Source of the DNA: Cynocephalus volans
Taxonomy: Eukaryota > Chordata > Mammalia > Dermoptera > Cynocephalidae
Direction: 5' to 3'
Assembly (NCBI RefSeq): GCF_027409185.1
Contig: NC_084474.1
Span: forward strand, 94,455,505 to 94,519,504
DNA: 64,000 nt
In this document: positions 10,950 to 22,699 of the stretch, one piece after another
Layout of the letters: every line of letters begins with the position of its first letter
Position numbering within the stretch: position 1 is the first letter of the stretch
The notes under the pieces: generated by a model
Seen by the model: only the letters and a program-made list of their open reading frames with translations
The model's database searches: none
What the model was told of the DNA's origin: nothing
Translations under genes and position numbers: made by a program

Positions 10950-12955
10950 CCTCTGGGGGCTTCTGAGCAGAGGACAGACATGGTCAGAGGCTCCTCCGGG
11001 TGCCTGTGCGCGTGGTGACCCCAGCCCCCTTCTATATGAGCACAACCTCTTGGACAAGAGCCTCCTAGGGACTCGGGGCTCCCTAAGGAAAGTACCGACC
11101 TGCCCTTGGCCCCTGGGACTCAGCTGGTCTGCACAAGCCCAGGTGCGGGCGCCATTAGCTCCCAGACGAGGTGACGGTCATTAGGTGAAAACGCCATAAA
11201 TGCCATCACGTTCTGCTGGGTGTCTTGCCAGCCTGTAAAGAACAGTTATTCTCAGTTTACGGACAGCTTCCCTGGGACTGCTGCTGAGGCCCGTGATGCC
11301 CCGTTGGTTTGTCTCTGCCCCTCCAGCCCCCGGGGACCAGCGCAGGAAGCCTGCAGCGCCGTGAAGGGTGGCACCAGCCGGGCAGGGAGAGAGCAACGCT
11401 TCCTGGGGGACAGTCTGCTCCACCATCTTCAGGGCCCTGGGCACGCGGGGCGCTGCTGATTACCGTGGGCGGCACCTCCGGGTGAGAGGACCCGGGCTCT
11501 GCCTCTGCCCAGGCTGACGCTACCGTCGGTGTGGGCCAGGCAAAGGCCCTCACCCCTCTGGGTCATTAACTGGGTGGCTCTTCTGCCTTGCTGGCATGGG
11601 ATGAGACCAGTGCAAAAATTAAGACATGTGGGCACAAATCGGCCATTGATGCAGGCTCCCCGTGGCCAGGAGATTCGATCTGGAACATTCCATGCTTGAG
11701 CTCCTTGCATGATCAGGGAGCCCCGGGGGGTGGGAAGGTCTCCTGTTTTACAGAGGAGCAAGCCACCGAGGCTCTGACAGCCCGCATCGCTCACCCGGTA
11801 TCGTGCAGTGAGTGTGAAGCTTGTACTGAGACCCCGGCCACCTTGCGCCGGAGCCGGGTGCTTGCACAAAACTGCCCAAGGCTATGGTGACTCCACATGA
11901 CTGAGGCTGGACACAGCCAACAGCGCAGCGGGGCTAGGGGGTTCACCACCTCGGGAAAGTAAACACACCACGGCCAAGGAGCTCCAGCCTGGCTGTCAGG
12001 CGGCAGCTCCAGCCCAGCCAGCATTGCCATTCAGTGCCCCCCTTCCGAAGTCACTCTGTGCCCGGCCTGGGCTGGCCCTTCAGGGACTTGACTCACCCCT
12101 GCCCACGGGAACACCAAAGGTCGGTGCCTCCTGAGCCCCAGTGTACAGAGGCACAGGCGGAGGCTCAGAGGGTCTCAGGCCCACTGAGGTGCCACAAGCT
12201 GCAGGTGGACAGACCTTGGCAGGTCTCTATGCCGGGCTCCCGGGTGCCAACGACCAGGCGCTGTGGACTCAGGCCGAGAGGGCACTTGTCTCTGCACCCC
12301 ATTTTCCTGGGTATCAGGATGTGGGCAGGAGGGGTACTGCTGGGCTTATAGCTCTACATCCGGGGCCTGTGAGAAAGTCCCACATGCACTAAAGTGGACA
12401 GCAGTCAGTCCGGCTTCATGCCGTGTCCCCTCACCCTGCCAGTCATTCAGGACATGGAAGCCGAGCCACACACGGGTCACAGGAACCCAGGCAGGCGACG
12501 CCAGCACCAGCATCCACCTTCATGGGCCTGCTTCATTTGGATGTGGGGTATTTTCCTACCCAGGAGCTGGCAGGCAGCCCATTGTGGGCCATGGGCACTG
12601 GGCCACAAGCCTGCCAGGTTCCCGCATGTGGTCAGTCCTGAACAGATGCTGGCTCCTCTGCTCTCCCAGGCCAGGGCGCCCTGACCCAACCTGTGGTCTC
12701 CCAGCCTCTGGCCACTCTTCCTCTCCCTGGCTCCTTCACCATGAAAGCCCCAGGAGGAGGGGAATCCACAGGGCTTTCTGGTGCTTCTCAGTGACACCCC
12801 TGCTGGGAGGAAGGGAGCAAGGGAGGGACAGGTCCTGGGGTAGGCATCTACTCACCGTCACCCAGCTGCTGAGGAAGACCCGGATCTGAACCCACGTCAT
12901 CCGCACTGTGAAGGAGACCCAGTGACCAATTCTCAAACAGGCCAGGCTCCTCCTT
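10950..12955. other. GC-rich single-copy DNA with a weak MIR remnant
   Basis: No gene recognised. At about 11735-11810 a diverged antisense MIR is suggested by TCCTGTTTTACAGAGGAGCA followed by CACCGAGGCTCTGACAG. The longer frames (for example 12263-12889 plus) show no domain and overlap similar frames on other strands. Confidence 0.5.
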
Positions 12956-12959
12956 GCAG

Positions 12960-13110
12960 AATTTCCAGCCCTCTCTCCTGCCTTGTCCCCTGGAACCTTA
13001 TTTTACAGCATGATTGAACCACACCATTATTTAATAAAACTGTCAGAACAACTGGTTTGTGCAACATACATGGTTCTCTTTTTCTCTCTCTCCTTTCTTT
13101 CCAGATTCAA
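12960..13110. other. AT-rich island with an AATAAA hexamer
   Basis: The island centres on ACACCATTATTTAATAAAACTG (13022-13040) and is followed by a pyrimidine run (TTCTCTTTTTCTCTCTCTCC, 13073-13092) ending TTCCAG, an acceptor-like pattern. No coding exon follows convincingly. Confidence 0.2.
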
Positions 13111-13299
13111 TAAACCCTGAAGTTGTTCCAAGAAGACAGGACCACGATGGGAAGCATCTGTTACACGGCAAGACATCAGGATTCATCCAGGCAGGATGCA
13201 CAGTGCGAGAGACTGAAGACCGGTGGGAAACGCCCCCCACCTGGAGCCAACCAGAGAAAGGCCATGGGGGAGTTGGCCATGGGCAACGGCTGCAGCTCA

Positions 13300-13480
13300 C
13301 AGGGAAGTGACAACCCTCCCTCCATGTGGGGGTTGGAGAAGCGGCTACAGAGGATGAGCACAATCAGGGAAGGCTTCCTGGAGGAGGAGACGTTGAGATT
13401 ACGTCTCGAAGCATGAACGGGAGTTTGCCATGGAAAGGAGGTACGAGGGAATTGCATGCAGAAGGAGGGCTGAGTTTGCA
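13300..13480 (-). mobile_element. L2 LINE fragment, antisense
   Basis: AATCAGGGAAGGCTTCCTGG then AGGAGACGTTGAGATTACGT is the reverse of the L2 phrase around 'agagaggccttccctgac'. Only the middle of the L2 tail is present. Confidence 0.5.
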
Positions 13481-14554
13481 AGGCTGTCTGCAGGACAGCA
13501 GCCCATGGTGACAGAGTGCATGGCATCTGGGGGTGGAGGGCGGTGAGAGGTTGAAGCCAGATCCTGAGCTGGTACCTGGGCTGGATGCCAAGGTGACGTC
13601 TCGGGCTGCAGGATTCTTGGGAGGGACTGCTGGTGGGAGGCTGTTCTTTAACCACAGGCGCTAGGCCCAGGGAAGTGCTCCCCAGCCCACAGTGTGGTGG
13701 CCATGGCCAGCAGCCTGGCTCCCTCCCCCAACAGGGCTGCTCTGCCACCTGCAGGGCTGGGTGACCGTGCACCCAGGCCCACATGGCCCATCACAGAGCC
13801 CTGTCCCCTCTGCCTTCCCTTCAGGGTGTCCTTGCCCCACTAGCCAGCCCCCTGGCCCTGGTGGGCCCTCACAGCCCACACGAGCAGGAAGATTGGGGCC
13901 ACCCCAGCATCCAGGGTGCTCTCCGTTCCCCCAGAGGCTCCCTCCTGACTTCTGGCTGGGTCCTGTTTGCTGTGAGCCCCTGGGACTGGAGCACGCTCAG
14001 ATCCTCAAGTGGAGAACTTTTTCTCTCACTCGGAATTCCCAGGTTATGAGCAAGCCTCGCCCTCCTCTCGGCCCCACCCCTGGGGAGGAGGAGTCATCCC
14101 TCTGATTGGAGGGCTCTGTGGGGAGGCGGGCTCTGCACAGGTTCCGCCCCAGGAGCACCCCAGGTCTGGGTTTGGGGCAGTCGTTTGGCCTCCACAGCAG
14201 GCCCCCGTCTCCCTCCAGTCCAGCTGCCCCTCTGAGGCCCAAGTCCTCTTCTCCCAAGTGTGTGTGTGTGTTGAGGGGGTAGGGAGGGGGGATGTCAGCC
14301 CCAGGGACCAGCCAGTTCCCCAGAAAATGCCCCTGGCACAGTCTGCGTCCCTCCACCCCCACTGCTGCATGGGTCAGCTGGACCCCACTGGGTCTGGCCC
14401 TCTTGGTCCCAATGCCACCACGCCTGAGTGACTTGCCTGTAGTCAGTTAGAAGCTGCCCAGTCCCCAACGACATTCAGCTACCTTCTGCCCCAGCCCCAC
14501 CCAGCCCCACCTGCCCACCCCACGCTCAAGGTCTACCTAGCTTTGAGACCACTG

Positions 14555-14730
14555 GCTTCAGAGGTGCCAGACCTGGCTCAAATTCCAGCTGCCTGGTGGG
14601 GTGACCAGACGGAGGATTTTGTCATCTGTAAAACCGGGGAACAATGCTCACCTCTGTGTGACGAGAACAGGAGAGTGTTCCTCACACACCTGGAGATGCC
14701 AGCACACCCCAGGACACTCTTTGAATGGTC
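14555..14730 (+). mobile_element. MIR SINE fragment
   Basis: Sense MIR order: CCAGACCTGGCTCAAATTCC, then GGTGACCAGACGG, then TTTGTCATCTGTAAAACCGG and AACAATGCTCACCTC. Confidence 0.6.
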
Positions 14731-14859
14731 GCTGGAAGCCCCGAGAGGGATACAGAGGTGCACTATGCCAAACACTTGGTCAGAGAACATTCTAGACAGC
14801 CTCCCTCTCAGCCACATCCTGGACTCCTCCATTACTGACAGTAGCTAGGTGTGGCAGAG

Positions 14860-15240
14860 CCTGTGAATTGTTCCCATGTGGATTCTGCCCCTCTTCATTT
14901 GGTCATAGAAACCCCAGTTTTAGAAGGCTCGTGGCTGCCTGGTTAAAGACTGTATTCCCCAGCCTCCCTTCAGCAACAGAGGTCCTGTGACTAAGCTATG
15001 GCCAGCGGCATGGCAGGGAGTGATGTGTGAAGCCCCTGCATCAGGTTCCTAGCAGGAAGGAGCATGCCACCTGGGTCCCCTCCCCCTCTTCCCACTAGCT
15101 GGACTGTAGACGTGATGGCAGGAGCCGGAGCAGCGGCCTTGGCCACAGATGGATGCTGTGTGTTGAGGACGACAGAGCAACGAGAGGGAAGGAGCCTGGG
15201 CCTCTCACTGCGATGCTGTGTGTCTGCCCTGGGCCACTCA
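14860..15240 (+). repeat. Unclassified ancient interspersed repeat
   Basis: The run AAAGACTGTATTCCCCAGCC, CTCCCTTCAGCAACAGAGG, TGTGACTAAGCTATGGCCAG resembles a phrase I associate with old mammalian repeats, but I cannot name the family. A short related piece (CCAGCCTCCCTTGCAACTAC) occurs at about 5105. Confidence 0.35.
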
Positions 15241-15404
15241 CCCTTGCACGGTGGCCCTCGCTCTGTCTCAGGCTCCTCTTATTTATGGCAGTGGCCTGAG
15301 CCCACAGCCTGACTCACTCCCAGAGTGTTTCTGGTCCTGCCTGGCTCCAGGCAAGAGCTGCCTGGGGATTCCTGGGCCCCTGGCCCCATACGGGCTTTTC
15401 AAGT

Positions 15405-15575
15405 GCTAATTGGCAAAGCATTTGAAGAGCTCCAAGCTCACAGGAGCAAACCCCAGGAGGAACACCAGTGAAATGATACCAGCTCCCCTGATAGTGCCGC
15501 CGTTGCTTATTATGGGATGTGGGTTGCTATAGTGATATGGAATCAGACCTTGAATGACATTGTGTAAGAGGAAGC
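15405..15575. other. AT-rich unique island, candidate conserved non-coding element
   Basis: Contains GTGCTAATTGGCAAAGCATT, GCTTATTATGGGATGTGGG and TAGTGATATGGAATCAG. The TAATTG word is a homeodomain-type site. The island is compact and unrelated to any repeat I know. Regulatory role is inferred. Confidence 0.35.
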
Positions 15576-15939
15576 CCACACATAGGCAGTGGCCAGGGCC
15601 CCCGCCCCCTTCACCAGAGCCCCCCACGTGCACCCTCTTCCCTCAGTGCTCACGGCCTCCCCACGTGTCCCCGCCTGAGACCCTGCAGAAGCGCCTCCTG
15701 AGGCCCTTCATTGTAGACGCCAGTCCCCCACACGTCTCAGGCTGCATCCTTGTTGGCTCTAATATCACACCCATCAGGCCCCTTCCCCTCCCACCTGTCC
15801 CCCAGCCCCCTGGACATCACAGTCCAGCATCCAAACCCTCCTGGGTCCAAGGCCCCAGCCCACAGCGTGGCAAGAGGGGGCTGGAGGGGGGCCGGGCTGC
15901 TCCTCCTCAGCCTTCCAGATCATCCTAACCCTCCTCCCC

Positions 15940-16092
15940 AGGACCCCTCAGGTCAGGCCGCTTGCTCAGTCCTGGCTGAACTGTGGGGTGCAGTTGCCTG
16001 CTGGTCCCCGCACCCGCTGAGCACTCCTGTGTCTGACCCACCCTGTCCCCCCTGTCTGGCAGGTGCTTGTTGAGTGAGTAAGTGAATGACTG
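15940..16092 (+). mobile_element. L2 LINE 3' tail
   Basis: A short sense L2 end: TCTGGCAGGTGCTTGTTGAG followed by TGAGTAAGTGAATGACTG. The upstream part is too diverged to bound exactly. Confidence 0.45.
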
Positions 16093-16299
16093 ACGACATT
16101 TAGGAAGTGGATGTGGCTCAGGAGGAAACTCCCTTGAGCGGCACGGTGCCCGTGGCAAAGCAAGAATTCCCGCAGTGGCAGGGAGGGAGAAGTAGACACT
16201 TTCACTGATGAGTGACGCCAACACCAGACAGCGAAGCAGGTTGACACTGTGCCCCTCCGTGGGCCATCGTTATTGTGCCACGACTGTGGGGACTCTTGG

Positions 16300-16667
16300 T
16301 ACTTTCATGGGTGTGGTGAATATGTTCCCTTACGTGGCAAAAGGGACCTTGAGGTGGATCCTAAACGTCTCCCAAGGGTGCTTTTCAGAGGGAGGCAGGG
16401 CAGCAGCGTGAGGAGGGGACGTGAGGTGGGGCAGAGGCGGGAGGGTGCGGCCACCAGCCAAGGAGTGCAGGCGCCTCTGGAGGCGGACGAGGCATGAGGG
16501 ACCCTCCCCTGCAGCCTGGAGAGGAGCCAGCCCAGCCGATGCCTGGGTTTAGCCCCAACACTCGTCCTGGATTTCTGACCTCCAGAACTGTGAGAAACAG
16601 ATTCGTGCTGTTGTAAGTCACTGCGTTGGTGGCAATCTGTTACAGCAGAAATAAGAAAACTGATACA
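16300..16667 (+). mobile_element. MaLR LTR, MLT1-type
   Basis: Strong MLT1 order: TATGTTCCCTTACGTGGCAA then AAGGGACC, a shortened middle with CACCAGCCAAGGAGTGCAGG and CCTCTGGAGG, and the 3' end TTCTGACCTCCAGAACTGTG, GTTGTAAGTCACTGCG, ATCTGTTACAGCAGAAATAA, AAACTGATACA. Part of the middle seems deleted. Its 5' start is approximate. Confidence 0.85.
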
Positions 16668-16844
16668 ATGGGTTTGCTCTCAACCTCGAACCTCAATTCC
16701 ATTTTTCCTGAAAGCCTAAGTTCTCATCATAAAATTCCCCAGCTGCCAGGTGAGGGGAGGGACTGTGGGCCCAGGGGCAAGGACACCTCACCTTCCGCCT
16801 GACCCAGGCCCGCGGCTCCCGACAAGGCCTCCGTGGCTGCATCA

Positions 16845-17040
16845 CCAGCAATGACTAGGTGTTTTATGCTGAACATTAAAGATATTTTACCCAGGAGATT
16901 TAATACGGAACATTAAGAACCATCGAGATCACTCATATCAATTGAAGATACAATAATTGAACCCCATAAAGATTACTGAGAAACTGGTGGAGCTATAAGG
17001 AGAGACATAAATAGAGATAAATTGGCCCCTTGCTCCCCCT
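16845..17040. other. AT-rich unique island, candidate conserved non-coding element
   Basis: A run of about 190 bp with TTTAATACGG, CATATCAATTGAAG, ACAATAATTGAACC and ATAAATAGAGATAAATTGG. It has repeated TAATTG/CAATTG homeodomain-like words and a GATAAA word and shows no repeat hallmark. It is one of a cluster of six such islands between 15.4 and 21.5 kb. Confidence 0.45.
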
Positions 17041-17194
17041 TGCTGTCCCCTCCCCCAAAGGAGCTCATTACAGACGCTCATGGGGCTCTCAGCGGTAAAG
17101 ACCCTCAGCAGAGAGAGGCGGGCCAGGAGGGCTCTCGTCCTAGAGGGGCCTAGTCAGGCCCAGCAGTTTCTGTGCATCCTTGGTAGTCTTGGCC

Positions 17195-17282
17195 AAATGC
17201 TCGGTTAAGGGACTGAGCAAAGCATTAGATTAAAGATAATCCAAGGAGATTAGAGAGTTGATCTCATGCGGCCCAAGGAATC
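17195..17282. other. AT-rich unique island, candidate conserved non-coding element
   Basis: CTCGGTTAAGGG, AGCATTAGATTAAAGATAAT and GGAGATTAGAGAGTTGAT hold three GATTA-type words (the OTX/PITX-like K50 homeodomain core) within 60 bp. It abuts the 24-bp minisatellite. Confidence 0.4.
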
Positions 17283-17535
17283 GACCCTGACCCTGATCCC
17301 AGATACAGACTGCACCCTACCCTAGTCACCTGCTGAGCCCTGATCCTGGTCACATGCTGAGCCCTGATCCTGGTCACAAGCTGAGTCCTAATCCAAGTCA
17401 TACTCTAAGGCTAATTCTAGACAAAGGCTAAGCCATGATTCCGGCCCAAAACTGAGCCCCTGCTCTGGTCACAGGCTGACCCTGACCCTGTTCATACACT
17501 AAGCTCAGACCCTGGTCATAGGCTAAATCCTGCAT
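17283..17535 (+). repeat. 24-bp minisatellite array A
   Basis: A tandem array whose best unit is CTGAGCCCTGATCCTGGTCA plus CATG. Starts at 17333, 17357 and 17381 are exactly 24 bp apart, and flanking units are more degenerate. The same unit recurs inverted at 33.6-33.9 kb and in this orientation at 39.1-39.25 kb. Confidence 0.85.
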
Positions 17536-17989
17536 CCTTATTTCTCACCAGACATGTCTCAATCCCCAGGACAATGGCCATCTTGGTCACCTGCTCAGCC
17601 TGTCACTGCCTGTCCTGTGTGTGGCCCTGTCTCAGTTCTGCGCAACTGAGAAGAGGCTTCCTGTGCTCAGGGAGCACCTCTCAGGCAGACGGCTCGCAAA
17701 CAGCTCTAGGCCACCACATGCTGTGGTGGCGACACAGTCCCCAGCCCAACTCTTCAGGGGTAGTGAGCAGTGGCTCTCTGTGCCCTCCCACACCAGGCCC
17801 CTGCTCTGACCTGAGAGCCTCTGGCCTCCCCGGCAAGTCAGAGCATTGCCCCTGTCTCTCCTGGCACCCTCTGAGTGGGGCTCCTGGCCTGGTTTGACGC
17901 ACACAGAGGCTGAGGTCATGCAGGCTGGGCACCGCGGCCCCTTCCAAGGGGCCTCACTCCTGCTTGTCCTGGTTCAGAAGAGCTGAGCA

Positions 17990-18130
17990 GGGAGAAGGGC
18001 ACAGAGTCAGTCTTTCTGGCTTTGAAACCCTTGCCTGCCCCTTGGCTGTGTGACACAGGAAAAGTTGCTTAACCTCTCTGAGCCTGGTTTGCCCCAGCTG
18101 TAATGGGATGATGATGGCATCTGACTCTTG
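17990..18130 (+). mobile_element. MIR SINE fragment
   Basis: Sense MIR: TTGGCTGTGTGACACAGG, AAAGTTGCTTAACCTCTCTG, AGCCTGGTTTGCCCCAGCTG, TAATGGGATGATGATGGC. Confidence 0.75.
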
Positions 18131-18439
18131 GGCTGTGAGGGTCATTGGAGGGGACCTGGGTAAGGCCCGGCAGGTGCCTTGGGACACACAGCCCTTGTGG
18201 AATGGACCCCGACATGGTCAGGTCCCATCAACACGCCACACTCCTTGGCTCCTGACTGTTCCTGCCACACTGCCCTGCAGGCTCTCCCAGGGCCCCACAG
18301 CTGGCCCTCCCTGCTCTACACCCCATTCCCAGGCCCACTCAGGAGCCGACTCTCCGGTGGGTGGATCGTCCAAAGGCCAACCACCCTCCCAGGCTCATAA
18401 ATCTGCCCCTTCCCGTGAAGCCAACACCCAGCTGGGCTG

Positions 18440-18575
18440 CCCGCATGATCCAATATATTTCATTTACAAGCTGGTCTATTACCCGATTCGTAACTGATCT
18501 GTCACCCTAAAGGGATCGATGCATTGTGGGATGCCACATCCATAACACCTGGAGCGTAATTGAATCCGGGCTCCC
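18440..18575. other. AT-rich unique island, candidate conserved non-coding element
   Basis: Contains CCAATATATTTCATTTACAA, GTCTATTACCCGATTCG, GATCGATGCATTGTGGG and GAGCGTAATTGAATCCGG. CpG words have survived in an otherwise AT-rich segment, which is unusual for neutral mammalian DNA. Confidence 0.45.
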
Positions 18576-18899
18576 TGGCATCTCATTTCTCCGCAGCCCC
18601 ACTCGGGAGCCCCTCAGCCCTCCTGGCGTGGACAGGAGCAGGGAGCACACGCTCCTGCTGCAGTGCAGGGCTGAGACCTCAAGAGGGGCTTCTGCGGTGC
18701 CAAACTGGGTCGCCTGGGTCCCTGGAGCCCTGGCCCTTTGTCTCGGCCCCACCTGGAAGCCCTCAGAGCCTTCCCCCCACTCCCCGCCTGAGAGGCTGGT
18801 CCCCGCCTCTGCTGCACACCCGTGATGGGCGTCATAGCCTCTGCATGGCCCAGCCCGTGGCAGGCGACACTGAGCAAAGAGCTACGATCACTGTAGCCA

Positions 18900-19060
18900 C
18901 TGTGCACTGCCTGTGTGACTGAACATCCCCACTCAGCACTGCGAGGGAAAGGTACCGTCATCTCATTTTACAAATAAGCAACCCAGGGTCGAGACAATGC
19001 CTTTCCTAAGGTTGAACCACCAGAAAGACACGGAGCAGGACTTCATCCAGTCAAAACCTG
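18900..19060 (-). mobile_element. MIR SINE fragment, antisense
   Basis: AGGTACCGTCATCTCATTTT then ACAAATAAGCAACCCAGGG, GCCTTTCCTAAGGTTGAACC and GAGCAGGACTTCATCC read as the reverse of a MIR. Confidence 0.65.
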
Positions 19061-19444
19061 AGGTGTGGGCTCAGCCCGCTGTGCCAAGGGGAGCCTAGGG
19101 ATGCCTGCGGGTGGTCGGTGGGGCCAAGGCCAAGCACAGACAGTTTCCATTGATGTCTGCATGCAAGGGGCACTGTCTCCCTCTGCCTGGCGTATGGGGG
19201 GAGGGCACAGACTCAAGCACCTGGGCAAGAGCCTGTCTCCTGTTTGGCTTCAGCCATTATATTGGAGAAGTCTCCTGTCCCCCCAGCCCATGGGGGGCAG
19301 CTGATCTCCTGGTCCCTGTGGCGGGACATCCCACAGACCTCATTCGTGGAGACTCCAGAGAGGCCGGGTGCACCTTTCTGGAAGCCTGTGGCTGACCTCC
19401 TGCCCCAGGCACAGCACGGCCCCGTCGCTCCTTCCCCCTTCTCA

Positions 19445-19690
19445 CACCCCTGTTATTGATTCTTTTTTTCACAAATGTGGCACCTGGTAATGGAAATGGC
19501 GTCTCAGCGTCTGCGAGGATCTATATCTCAAAATAGCAAAAAAATCCCCATCATGTGAGAATTTTTCAGGCAGAGCTGACACAGGATGGAGTTATCAGCC
19601 GTGTTTCCACACGTACCTAACGTATGGATACATCTATTCCTGGGCTGCCAAATTAATCCGCTCGGGAGCCTGGGAAGTTGTGCATCTCCC
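19445..19690. other. AT-rich unique island, candidate conserved non-coding element
   Basis: About 245 bp with GGCACCTGGTAATGGAAATG, ATCTATATCTCAAAATAGC, GAGAATTTTTCAGGCAG and CCAAATTAATCCGCTCGGG. It has retained CpGs (CAGCGTCTGCGAGG, CACGTACCTAACGTATGG) and no repeat hallmark. Among the islands it is one of the best candidates for a conserved enhancer. Confidence 0.45.
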
Positions 19691-19729
19691 GTGTGTCAGC
19701 GTGGGGGAGGGAGTGGCCGGGGGACAGAG

Positions 19730-19900
19730 ACCCGGATTCCAGGTCCAGCCTGGTGGCTGCCTGGCCCTGGAAAGCTAGTCCACCCCATTCCTCAGTTTCC
19801 TAGTTGACAAGAGAAGGTAGATGAACCCCCCCCGTCCCCTCTTGTGTGAGGGTCAGATGATGCAAGAGGAATGAAGGCGCCTGGTCATCTGTAAAGGGCC
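19730..19900 (+). mobile_element. MIR SINE fragment
   Basis: Sense MIR: GACCCGGATTCCAGGTCCAG, CACCCCATTCCTCAGTTTCC, then GAGGGTCAGATGATGCAAGA. Confidence 0.55.
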
Positions 19901-20014
19901 ATGCAGACATCCCTCATCCTCTGAGGCCCAGACAGAGATAGGAAGTGCCCCAGGTGTTGGGTCAGCCAGGCAGGAGCCAACATGTCATTCCTTTAGGCAC
20001 TAAGAGTGGCTTTA

Positions 20015-20240
20015 GTCACACATGCATGTACATGCACACACGTGCACACGAGCATGCACACACAGAGACACACGTGTACACACATGCACATACACACAGA
20101 CACAGGCATGCACACACGCACATGCTCACAGAAACACGGCACACTCATGCACACATGTGGGCACACAGAGACACGAACACACAGGGACACACGTTCACAC
20201 AGAGAGGGACACAAACACACATGCACATACACGTACACAC
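20015..20240. repeat. Imperfect CA dinucleotide tract
   Basis: Alternating CACACA with GCATGCAC, AGAGACAC and ACACGTAC interruptions over about 225 bp. The Thr/His-rich frames here on both strands are by-products. Confidence 0.9.
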
Positions 20241-21299
20241 TCAGAAGCACTTTTTGTCTTACTGGGCTTGGCCACGGGGTCCTGGCCTCTCTAGCCCAGG
20301 TAGCCTCACCTGCAGGGACCTCCACAACCAGAGCCCGGCCCCTCCCACAGGGACATGCTGCGTGTTCACATAAGTAATTCTTGGGGTGGGGGAGGATGAT
20401 GGGCTCTTCCTGCCCTCATAAACCCCGCAGGCCTCAGGTAGGTGCTCTCAACAGTGAGGCAAGAGGTACCTGCACAGCCATGCAGCACTGGTCCCAGCCC
20501 AGCTCCCGTGCTCCCAGCAGCCAGTGCTGGGTGAGGCCTGGGTCCCTCAGAGCCTCAGCATTCCCATCTGGAAAGCAGGGATGGTGACAAAGCCCAGCTC
20601 ATCTGATACCTGGAGCAGAGTTGGCCCCAGGGCATGTGCAGGCACAGACCCCAGAGGGGACAGTCACGATGTGAGGTGAAGGACGGGGTGACGAGTAGGG
20701 GCAGGGTCTGAGCCGCTGCATCCTGCAGGACATGGCTGTCCCCCAGAGCACAGGAAGGGGTCTACAGGCATGGCAGCATGGGGAAACTGAGGGTGGGGAT
20801 AGGCGAGGGGATGGGGTGGCCAGAGAGAAAGGAAAAGCCAGGGACAAGAGGGAGGCTGGTGGGGATAGGCCCAGCTGCCACAGCCCTTCCTTCCTCGAGC
20901 CCTAGGCAGACGCACAGAACATCACAGCCAAAGGGGCCCTGGAGACCGACCGTGGGGCCAGTGCACAGATGGGAAACAGGTGCGGAGAGAAGAGGTTTGT
21001 TTAGAAATGCCCAGTAGAGTCACAGACCCTCAGAGCTGAAAGGAGCCTCCACCAGCCTCCCTCCTGGGTGGGAATCCCAAAGCAGCTGCTGGGCAAGAAC
21101 AGGGTCTTCCCGCCTCCCCTGGGACTACTCAGCCCCCTCCTGAGCCCAAGGGATCCAAGCGGGGGTGGTGGAGCCTCCCGGAGCACTCGGGATCGCCGCG
21201 TGTGGGCTGGTCTGAGCGCGAGGACACAGGGACGCTGAGTGGGCTGGAGGCCACAGCTGCGGGAGTGGCAGCCCCTGCGGGCTGTAGCAGGCGCTACCT

Positions 21300-21545
21300 T
21301 CCTCCAGCTGACGACGATGAGCGAGAGGACAATTAGTCTCGGAATTACCGGTGGAGGAGAATGCTAGGAGAAAAATAAATTAAAAAGAAATCCATTCGAG
21401 CTGTAATTGTAAGACAGTGTATCATAGTCAATTGAATCGCGAATACAAGCTGGTCCCTTGTCAATTGATTTCACCGAGTAAACAATTTGGGTACTTAAAT
21501 TGGGAACTCGCTGGGGAAGGGAGCTATGACTTGGTTAAAGGGAGA
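21300..21545. other. AT-rich unique island, candidate conserved non-coding element
   Basis: The richest homeodomain-like island: GAGGACAATTAGTCTCGG, AATTACCGG, AGAAAAATAAATTAAAAAG, GAGCTGTAATTGTAAGAC, ATAGTCAATTGAATCGCG, TTGTCAATTGATTTCACC, TACTTAAATTGGG. It has at least six AATT/TAATT cores and retained CpGs in about 245 bp, with no repeat hallmark. Confidence 0.5.
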
Positions 21546-21875
21546 ACTGGAAATTTCTTGGGCTCTGGGCCCCTGGCCGCCATGGGCTATGCAGGAGATC
21601 CTGGGCTGGAGAGAGGCCACCAGCTCCTCAGGTCAGAGCCACCCCATCTGGAGGCTTTCCTGGACCCTAGTCAGGACACATCGTTGTCTGGTCTACGTCA
21701 TCACCTTTGTTCCTGTGTCCGTCCCCCACTTGTCTCCCGTGGTGAGTGTGGCTTCTCTGTTTACACGTGTGCACCCCCACCTCACTGGGCGCTTCTGGTG
21801 GGCAGGGGTCCTCCTTTACTTCCTTTGCCAAGCCCAGGCAGGAGGGGAGCTCAGAAGGCAGCTGTCAAGAGAATG

Positions 21876-21987
21876 AGTGGATGGATGGATGGACGATGGA
21901 TGGATGGAGGATAGATGGATGGACTAGTGGATAGATGGACGGATGGATAGGTGGATGGATGGAGAATGGGTGGATGGATGGGTGGAG
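21876..21987 (+). repeat. TGGA tetranucleotide microsatellite
   Basis: About 110 bp of GGATGGATGGA with single-base interruptions (GATAGATGG, GACTAGTGG). Confidence 0.95.
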
Positions 21988-22699
21988 AAATGCTTGAGCA
22001 AATTAAAAAGGAGACTGATGGGTGTTTTCTGAGCTATTGAGAAGAGGTAGCCATTTCTCCTCCTCTGCAAGAATTTTGGGACCTGAGACCCCAGATCCTG
22101 TCTTAGCTTCCAACCATTTGGAAACCATTTCATAGCCAAAAAAGCAAAGCAATGCCCGATGCCTACAGGGTTCACTGGTTTCTCCAGCCCCTGAAGCAGC
22201 TGGGCTGAAGCACAATTAAGGGCCTCCTGAAGACCCTATCTGGGAACAACCCCCCGTGAAGAGGGGGTCCTGTTTTGCAGAATGAGGTTGCTTGGAGCCA
22301 GGGACCACTATCTGGAGCTCCGTCTCCCACAGACAAAACACAGGGTAGTGGTGCCTCTCACAATCACAGCCTCCACAACTCACCACACTTCCATCCCAGG
22401 AACTGCCCTAGTTAGTGCCCAACAGAGGAACATTTCCACCAGTGGTCTCAGTAACGACTCTGCCACTCTGGGGGCCAAGATGGCCACCTGTCCAGTACCC
22501 TGAGTTAACAGGCAAAGATGGCATGAAGGCAGAGGCCAGGTGACCGACTGCATTACCAGGCACGAGGCCTGACTGCAGGGGCACAAAGAGAGTGGATGGA
22601 TCCCAGGGGACCTCCTGGGTGCAGCTGGTGTTACCACAGTGTCCAGAGGGCGGGACCACCATGCCCTGAGATCCTCACACCATCAGTGAAAGAATTTCC

